A stretch of 20,186 nucleotides of DNA from Coraliomargarita_B sp036735565. Its GTDB lineage: Bacteria > Verrucomicrobiota > Verrucomicrobiia > Opitutales > Coraliomargaritaceae. Under the pieces are notes generated by a model. It was not told the origin of the DNA and did not search any database. It saw only the letters and a program-made list of their open reading frames with translations. Each line of letters opens with the position of its first letter. Position 1 is the stretch's first letter. Shown piece after piece: positions 14,985 through 20,186 of the stretch. Both the position numbers and the translations under genes were made by a program. The stretch spans positions 1 to 20,186 of the forward strand of contig DAINOC010000046.1 in NCBI GenBank assembly GCA_036735565.1, in the 5' to 3' direction.

Positions 14985-15404
14985 ATGGTGCTGGTCGACA
15001 CATCCGTCTGGATCGAAGCAAGCCGTCGCAAGGGCGACCTGGCCTGCAAGGTGGGCTTGGAGAACCTGCTCGAGGCCTACGAAGCCTGCCTTTGCTGCCC
15101 CGTGCGTTTCGAATTTCTCGGGGGCGCACACCGGGACGAGCGTGCAAAGCTGAGCTTTTGGCTCGACTGCATCCCCCACCGCAGTGTGACCGAAGCGCAT
15201 TGGCGCCAAGCCACGCAATTCGCTTGGATGCTCCGCGACAAAGGACACACGCTCCCTTGGAACGACATTCTTATCGCCACCCTCGCGCTGGACTTGAACC
15301 TCCGCGTCTATGCTAAGGACCACCATTTCGAACTGATGGCCCGGATACTGGGCCTGCGCCTCTACGAACCGGGCTACGGAGGACGCTACAACCCCGACCA
15401 ATAA
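14985..15404 (+). CDS. vapC: VapC-type toxin, PIN-domain ribonuclease
   Basis: A PIN-domain toxin of 139 residues; VapC proteins cut specific RNAs, often tRNA or rRNA, when the antitoxin is lost. The acidic Mg-binding residues are present: Asp in LVDTSVW, Glu in VRFEFLGG, Asp in WNDILIA and Asp in YAKDHHFE, spaced as expected. A GTG at 14982 sits one codon before the chosen ATG; either may be used. The gene begins 6 nt after the vapB stop, so the pair is an operon. The pair looks intact. Confidence 0.9.
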   Translation: MVLVDTSVWIEASRRKGDLACKVGLENLLEAYEACLCCPVRFEFLGGAHRDERAKLSFWLDCIPHRSVTEAHWRQATQFAWMLRDKGHTLPWNDILIATLALDLNLRVYAKDHHFELMARILGLRLYEPGYGGRYNPDQ

Positions 15405-15425
15405 GGCGCCATGCTACCTACCGAA

Positions 15426-15481
15426 CCTTCCGTCCTCTGCCCACTGTCCACTGGCCACTGTCCTCTGTCCTCCGTCCCTCA
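15426..15481 (+). repeat. Heptad array between vapC and the permease
   Basis: Eight 7-mers in register: CCTTCCG, TCCTCTG, CCCACTG, TCCACTG, GCCACTG, TCCTCTG, TCCTCCG, TCCCTCA. The last heptad holds the permease stop codon (TCA, read as TGA on the minus strand). It fills the space between two convergent genes. Confidence 0.8.
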
Positions 15482-16528
15482 ACGCGTCCGCATCTTCGGA
15501 TCGACGATGTCTCTCAAAACGTCGCCCAACACGTTGTAGGCGATGACGGTGATGAAAATCGCCACCCCCGGGGAGAGCAGCCACCAGAAATTCAGGTAGA
15601 ACACCTTCACATCCTGAGCCTGCGAGAGCATGAGACCCCACGAAGCCGAGGGTTCCTGGATACCGAGCCCGAGGAAGGAAAGCGCCGCTTCGCCCAGCAC
15701 ATAGCCGGGTATGGAAAGTGTGGCGGCCACCAGCAGATAGCTAACCAGATTTGGGAGAATGTGCCGCCGCAGGATGACGATGGGCGACTGCCCCATACTC
15801 TCGGCGGCGAGCACGTATTGATTCTGGCGCAGAGAGAGTGTCATACCCCGAAGGATACGCGCCGTCCCGGCCCATCCGATGAAGGCCAGGATGATCACGA
15901 TCACAAAAAACATCTGATCCGAAGCAAAGTGCGGGGCCAGCGCCGAGCGCAGCGCCAGCAGTAGATACAAGCCGGGCATCGCCATCATGAACTCGACGAA
16001 CCGCATGGTCATGAAGTCGGCCCGCCCGCCGAAGTAGCCGCTGAGCCCGCCGACGAGGAAGCCCAGCACCATCGTGATGGTGATCCCCAGCAAGCCGATA
16101 AACAGGGAAACCCGCGCCCCGTAGACCAGGCGCGAAAACACATCCCGCCCCGTCGAGTCGCTGCCCAGCAGGTAGATCACGCCCTCCGGGTCGCCCACCC
16201 CAAACAGGTGCCGCTCCGCGTTGAACACGCCCAGCAGTATATAGGGAGCGCCCTTGGCAAAAAACCGGAGCCGATAGCTCTTGCCCTCGATCGCCGCATA
16301 CTGCGCGATGCTTGGGTCCACCAGCTCATAGGCTTGCACCCGGAGGCCGCCCTCGCCCCAAAAAATCTTGGTCGGCGGGTGAAAAGTCCGCTCCAGATCC
16401 TGCTGGTTCACCGGATAGGGTGCCAAAAATCCCGCAAGGACCGCCGTGCCATAGAGCAGCAGCAAGACCCCGCCGGAGAGGAGCCCAAGCGGCCGTCGCA
16501 TCACTTCCTTGAACAGATTCCAGAGCAT
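15479..16528 (-). CDS. Peptide-type ABC transporter permease, OppC/DppC family
   Basis: The second inner-membrane subunit of an oligopeptide/dipeptide importer. From ATG 16528 it has 349 residues: one transmembrane helix near the N-terminus (GLLSGGVLLLLYGTAVLAGF), a long periplasmic loop of about 110 residues, then GSDSTGRDVFSRLVYGARVS, the hallmark of OppC, and about five more helices. The coupling (EAA) loop is AAESMGQSPIVILRRHILPN. The frame is open to 16624, but the upstream part overlaps the OppB-like gene in another frame, so ATG 16528, 4 nt after that stop, is preferred. The longer loop is larger than in E. coli DppC. The ATPase subunits are not in the window. Confidence 0.92.
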   Translation of the reverse strand: MLWNLFKEVMRRPLGLLSGGVLLLLYGTAVLAGFLAPYPVNQQDLERTFHPPTKIFWGEGGLRVQAYELVDPSIAQYAAIEGKSYRLRFFAKGAPYILLGVFNAERHLFGVGDPEGVIYLLGSDSTGRDVFSRLVYGARVSLFIGLLGITITMVLGFLVGGLSGYFGGRADFMTMRFVEFMMAMPGLYLLLALRSALAPHFASDQMFFVIVIILAFIGWAGTARILRGMTLSLRQNQYVLAAESMGQSPIVILRRHILPNLVSYLLVAATLSIPGYVLGEAALSFLGLGIQEPSASWGLMLSQAQDVKVFYLNFWWLLSPGVAIFITVIAYNVLGDVLRDIVDPKMRTR

Positions 16529-16532
16529 CGGC

Positions 16533-17507
16533 CTATTTCTTTTGTTCGAGCCGGATCCTCGGGTCCGACCAGGCCAACAGCACATCGGCCAGCAGATTCC
16601 CCAACACCAGCATGGTGCAACCAAGCATCACCGAGGCGAGCACCACGAATTGATCCTCCCGCAGGATCGATTGATACATGAGCTGCCCCAGGCCCGGATA
16701 CTGCAACACGATCTCCACCATCAGCGCACCGCTGAGCAGCGAGGAAAAGGCGAAGCCGAAGGCGCTGATCAGCGGGTTGATGGCGTTGCGCAGCACGTGC
16801 TTAAACATGACCGTAAACTCGCGCACCCCCTTGGCCCGCGCAGTTTTGACATACTCAGCGCGGATCGTATCGAGAAAGTTGGCCCGCATGATCCGCATGA
16901 TGCTCGCGATGGAGCCGATCCCCAGCGCCAGACCGGGCAGAATGAGATGATAGGCGCGGTCGGTCACCTTGCCCCAGAAGCTGAGATACTCATAGTCGAT
17001 GGACGTCGCTCCGCCCATGGGGAACCACCCCGTCTGCGCGGCGAAGAAGACCAGCAGCAGCGCCAGAAAAAACTCGGGGATCGAGAGCGCCGCATAGGCC
17101 AGCACCGCCGAAATACGGTCAAAGATCGAGTCCTTGTAAATCGCCGCCAACACGCCGAGCGGGATGGCGATACTCCAGGCAAACACCAGTGAGACGAGCG
17201 AGAGCAGAAAGGTCGCCAGCACGCGCTGCCCGATAAGGTCCGACACCGGCATCTTGAAGGCCCAGGAGTGCCCAAGATTCCCCTGCAGGATGTTTCCGAG
17301 CCACTTCACATACTGAACATGCCAGGGCTGATCCAAACCAAAGTCCTTTTCGATGGCCTCGATCAACTCCGGCGGCACATCGCGCTGCGCCTTCACCGGC
17401 GTGAGGAAGTCGCCCGGAGCCAGACTCATGAGCAGAAACACCAGCGCGGTGATGCCCAGCAAAAGCGGGATCAGCGTCAGCATACGACGGAGGATGAAGC
17501 CGATCAT
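16533..17507 (-). CDS. Peptide-type ABC transporter permease, OppB/DppB family
   Basis: The first permease of the importer, 324 residues with about six transmembrane helices, beginning MIGFILRRMLTLIPLLLGI as in DppB/OppB. The coupling loop is clear: YVKTARAKGVREFTVMFKHVLRNAINPLI. The start overlaps the stop of the binding-protein gene (ATGA), with a good GGAGGT site six bases before the ATG, so it is translationally coupled. Other genes here mostly lack such a site. Confidence 0.94.
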   Translation of the reverse strand: MIGFILRRMLTLIPLLLGITALVFLLMSLAPGDFLTPVKAQRDVPPELIEAIEKDFGLDQPWHVQYVKWLGNILQGNLGHSWAFKMPVSDLIGQRVLATFLLSLVSLVFAWSIAIPLGVLAAIYKDSIFDRISAVLAYAALSIPEFFLALLLVFFAAQTGWFPMGGATSIDYEYLSFWGKVTDRAYHLILPGLALGIGSIASIMRIMRANFLDTIRAEYVKTARAKGVREFTVMFKHVLRNAINPLISAFGFAFSSLLSGALMVEIVLQYPGLGQLMYQSILREDQFVVLASVMLGCTMLVLGNLLADVLLAWSDPRIRLEQKK

Positions 17508-19357
17508 TCCGCCACCTCCGTCCAGAGGGATTCCAGATTCCAGGTCACCCCGCCCAGCGGCGTCGGCTCGATGTTTTGCCAGCGGTTCCGGTAGCCGACA
17601 TAGTCCGTCGGCGTCACGAGAAACAGCATGGGCTGCTCCTCCGCGAGGATCTCCTGCACTTTAAAAAAATCCGCCCGCCGCTGCTCGGGATCGGTATTCC
17701 GCCCGATCTCCAGCATCAATGCATCGATCTCGGCCTCCCACTCGGTCGCCGGCGTCTTCTGCTGCGGATTCCAAAAATGCAGACGGCCGCCCGACATCAG
17801 GATGTCTTTTCCGGCAAAGGGATCCGGTGCCCCGCCGCCCAGCCCGAGCATGCAGGCTTCATAGTCATAAGAGTCCGAGATCTTGTTCACGATGGTGTTA
17901 AAATCGAGAAACTGCAGCTCCACCGCGATTCCGAGGGCCGCCATGTTCTCCTTAAACACCGTGGCCATCTCGACGCGCAGGCCGTTGTTCGAATTCGTCA
18001 TGAGCGTAAACTCGACCGGGTTGCCCGCTGCGTCATGCAGCGCCCCGCCTTTGAGGACGAAGCCCATCTCACGGAAGAGCGCGCGGGAGCGCTCGGGAGC
18101 GTAGCGGTATTTGCGAATGGCGTCGTTATACCAAAAGGCCCGCTTGGGGGACACATAGCCATGCAGCACATTGGCCCGGCCAAAGAAAACCCCGCGGATG
18201 ATGCCCTCCCGGTTGATGCCATAAGACACCGCCTGCCGGAAGCGCCGGTCCGAGAACCAGGCAAATTTATGCGGGGGCACGTGGGGCCTGCCATCGGCGT
18301 TGACTCCGGGATTCAGATTAAACCACACGAAGTTGGTGTTGTTCGAGGGGCCCATGTCCAGCACCGTGAAGTCGTGGATCGCTTCCCCGCGTTGCACCCA
18401 GGCCACATTGTCGGGAGTGATCGATTCGAAGTCAGTCAGGCCCTGCGCGAAGGCCACGTTGCTGCTGTTCACATCGGGCACGATTTTGGTGATCACGCGC
18501 TCCACATAGGGGAGCCGATCGCCCTCCGCGTTGACTTTCCAGTAGTTCGGGTTGCGGGCAAATACGATGCGCTCACCGGGCCGATAGGATTCGAGCACAA
18601 ACATATTCAGGCCGACGATTTCCCAGGGTCTGTTGATCGCCGTCTGCAAACTCCACTGGTCCAGAAGCGTGCCCGCCTCGAAGGCCTCCTGCAAAATGTG
18701 TTTCGGTAAAATCTCCTCACCGCCGCCAAACAATAAAAACGGGGCATAGACCTCCGACGTGGTAAAGCGCACCGTATAGTCGTCGATCTTTTCAAATTTC
18801 GGCTCCTGTCCGTTGATCTGCTGCGAAAAGGTCGAGCGCGAGTTGTAGCGATAGACGGGCCGACCCGATTCATCTAGGGTCGCCTCGCCGGTTTCGGGGT
18901 CGCGGACTTTTGCGAAAAAACAGTTCCAGGTGAAGATCACATCGTCGGCCGTGAAGGGCTGGCCATCGCTCCAGTGCACCCCCTCGCGGAGATGGAAAGT
19001 GTACTGCAGATTATCCTCCGAGATCTCCCAGGACTTGGCCAGATTGGGAATGACTTCCCCCGTATGCGGGTCGAGCGTGACGAGACTGTCGAGAATCCGC
19101 CCGATCACCGCCGAACCACCGGCGGATTCATTGACCAGCGGGTTCAGCGTTGCGATGTCGCCGGGTGTGGTCTCGATCAATATCGACCCAAACGCACCTT
19201 TCGGAAAATCAACGACCAGCGCATCCGGTGAGACCGGAGCCACAAACACCTCCGGTCGCTCCACCGGCGCCTTGTCACACCCCAAAGAAAGAACCGCCCA
19301 CAACAGGGAAAGCCATACGGCCCCGACCACTGCGGTTTTTCTTTTGGTAGCTCCCAT
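17504..19357 (-). CDS. ABC transporter substrate-binding lipoprotein, family 5 (peptide/oligopeptide)
   Basis: The periplasmic binding protein of the importer, 617 residues. A signal peptide (AVVGAVWLSLLWAVL) ends in the lipobox LSLGC with Cys27 as the lipid anchor. The family-5 signature region follows: LNPLVNESAGG, ILDSLVTLDPHTGEVIPNLAKSW and HLREGVHWSDGQPFTADDV, then typical late segments such as NPNYWK and FRQAVSYGINREGI. The ligand is likely a peptide but nickel, opine or sugar ligands occur in the family, so it is left open. It is the first gene of the minus-strand unit, divergent from lexA; the 130-nt gap holds both promoters. Confidence 0.93.
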   Translation of the reverse strand: MGATKRKTAVVGAVWLSLLWAVLSLGCDKAPVERPEVFVAPVSPDALVVDFPKGAFGSILIETTPGDIATLNPLVNESAGGSAVIGRILDSLVTLDPHTGEVIPNLAKSWEISEDNLQYTFHLREGVHWSDGQPFTADDVIFTWNCFFAKVRDPETGEATLDESGRPVYRYNSRSTFSQQINGQEPKFEKIDDYTVRFTTSEVYAPFLLFGGGEEILPKHILQEAFEAGTLLDQWSLQTAINRPWEIVGLNMFVLESYRPGERIVFARNPNYWKVNAEGDRLPYVERVITKIVPDVNSSNVAFAQGLTDFESITPDNVAWVQRGEAIHDFTVLDMGPSNNTNFVWFNLNPGVNADGRPHVPPHKFAWFSDRRFRQAVSYGINREGIIRGVFFGRANVLHGYVSPKRAFWYNDAIRKYRYAPERSRALFREMGFVLKGGALHDAAGNPVEFTLMTNSNNGLRVEMATVFKENMAALGIAVELQFLDFNTIVNKISDSYDYEACMLGLGGGAPDPFAGKDILMSGGRLHFWNPQQKTPATEWEAEIDALMLEIGRNTDPEQRRADFFKVQEILAEEQPMLFLVTPTDYVGYRNRWQNIEPTPLGGVTWNLESLWTEVAE

Positions 19358-19449
19358 CGCTCCGTTAAGAAAGCGGCGGCCACTGGAGGTTCAATGCTAT
19401 TTGTGACAATTGCCGCCGACTTACCGACTTATGAACGCGTTATTCACAG

Positions 19450-19478
19450 TTGACAATGGCCGCTTGTTCACCTAAACA
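19450..19478 (+). promoter_or_regulatory. lexA promoter with LexA operator
   Basis: TTGACA (19450-19455), a 17-nt spacer and TAAACA (19473-19478) form a -35/-10 pair. TGTTC-ACCT-AAACA (19465-19478) lies across the spacer and -10; it differs by one base from TGTTC-N4-GAACA, the motif described for Verrucomicrobia. It is centred in the palindrome CTTGTTCACCTAAACAAG. LexA binding here would block polymerase, so lexA should repress itself. The predicted start of transcription (about 19484-19486) is only a few bases before the lexA ATG. Confidence 0.72.
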
Positions 19479-19488
19479 AGCGATCACT

Positions 19489-20130
19489 ATGAAAGAGCTC
19501 ACCAAACGTCAGGGAGAAATTCTCAGCTACATCGAAAACCAGGAATGGCGCAACGGCTACTGGCCGAGTATCCGCGAGATCCAGGAGCGATTCGGCTTTA
19601 AGAGCACCAATGCCGTCATGGGCCACCTGCGCGCCCTCGAGCGCAAGGGAGCGCTGGCACGCATCCCCGGCCAGGCCCGGACCTTCCGCATCAACCGGCC
19701 CAATAAGCCTGATTTTGACCGCATTCCCGACGATGCCAGCGAAGTTGTTGACATTCCGGTGCTTGGTGACATCGCCGCCGGTTATCCGGACCGCGTGGAG
19801 CCCGCCGGCGAGATCGGGCGGCTTCAGGTGGGCATCGATTTTGTGGGATTCGGCAACCGCCGCCGCAATTTTGCCCTGCAGGTCCGCGGCGACAGCATGG
19901 TCGACGCCGAGATTTATGAGGGTGACATGGTGATCGTCGAACCGAGAGAGCCCAGAGATGGGGACATCGTGGCCGCCCTGATCGACGGCGAGACCACCCT
20001 CAAGCGTTACATCCGCAAAAGCGGTGAGCCCCCCTACCTGAAGGCCGAGAACAAGTTCTACCCGGAGCTCTACCCCATCAACGAACTCACCGTGCAGGGG
20101 GTCGCCAAGGCCGTGGTGCGGAGCCTTTGA
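19489..20130 (+). CDS. lexA: LexA repressor of the SOS response
   Basis: A 213-residue self-cleaving repressor. Residues 1-65 are the winged helix-turn-helix (LTKRQGEILSYIENQ, YWPSIREIQERFGF, NAVMGHLRALERKG). The cleavage site Ala97-Gly98 lies in LGDIAAGYP; catalytic Ser136 is in RGDSMVDA and Lys172 in TTLKRY. All are in place, so RecA-stimulated self-cleavage should work. The ATG at 19489 is chosen: the open frame extends back to 19450, but that part is the -35 element and the operator. A GAACATC heptad array starts one base after the stop. Confidence 0.95.
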   Translation: MKELTKRQGEILSYIENQEWRNGYWPSIREIQERFGFKSTNAVMGHLRALERKGALARIPGQARTFRINRPNKPDFDRIPDDASEVVDIPVLGDIAAGYPDRVEPAGEIGRLQVGIDFVGFGNRRRNFALQVRGDSMVDAEIYEGDMVIVEPREPRDGDIVAALIDGETTLKRYIRKSGEPPYLKAENKFYPELYPINELTVQGVAKAVVRSL

Positions 20131-20131
20131 G

Positions 20132-20186
<55 letters not shown>

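Noticed and set aside
17576..18709. A 377-codon open frame opposite the substrate-binding protein
   Set aside because: It is fully antisense to a gene with strong family evidence and has no recognisable motifs.

Overview
The window is a moderately GC-rich bacterial chromosome segment. It fits Verrucomicrobiota, probably class Opitutae. The evidence is: a lexA gene with a TGTTC-N4-AAACA operator, one base from the verrucomicrobial LexA motif TGTTC-N4-GAACA; many genes without a Shine-Dalgarno sequence; a one-gene (OlsF-type) ornithine-lipid synthase; and short-period (7, 8 or 10 nt) repeats filling many gaps. The taxonomic placement is inference from gene content and motifs, not from a database match.

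Layout. 1-3500: a nitrilase-family amidohydrolase (-), a small basic helix-turn-helix protein with its own terminator (+), and a bifunctional OlsF-like acyltransferase (-). 3492-8420 (+): tRNA-Val(UAC), ilvN, ilvC with terminator, hemC, a fused cobA/hemD (uroporphyrinogen-III methyltransferase/synthase) and a cyclophilin. 8508-9275 (+): a MenH-like alpha/beta hydrolase. 9281-11580: a DUF4136-like lipoprotein (-), a possible 28-residue membrane peptide (+), then a two-gene ATGA-overlapping unit (-) of a polytopic membrane protein and a membrane-anchored metallophosphoesterase-like protein with unusual metal ligands. 11779-12687: purC (-). 12824-13248: tRNA-Glu(UUC) followed by two 174-bp tandem units, each bounded by copies of the tRNA 3' end. 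13395-14552: hemW (-). 14775-15404: a VapBC toxin-antitoxin pair (+). 15479-19357 (-): a peptide-type ABC importer (substrate-binding lipoprotein, then two permeases, translationally coupled). 19489-20130 (+): lexA, divergent from the importer, with its operator and promoter.

Functional links. IlvN and IlvC are consecutive enzymes of branched-chain amino acid synthesis; no ilvB is in view. HemC and CobA/HemD carry porphobilinogen to uroporphyrinogen III and on towards siroheme, and HemW is a heme chaperone/radical-SAM protein further along.

The most unusual content is non-coding. (1) The tandem 174-bp units at tRNA-Glu contain a terminator hairpin, a 14-bp palindrome and three back-to-back hairpins. 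(2) A group of micro-repeat arrays shares one architecture (short period, often two inverted arms around a unique centre) but differs in sequence. They lie directly against, or inside, the ends of neighbouring genes: the CobA/HemD C-terminus is encoded by a heptad array, the MenH-like protein carries a 14-codon in-frame heptad insertion, and the stop codons of hemW, the OppC-like permease and purC lie at array edges.
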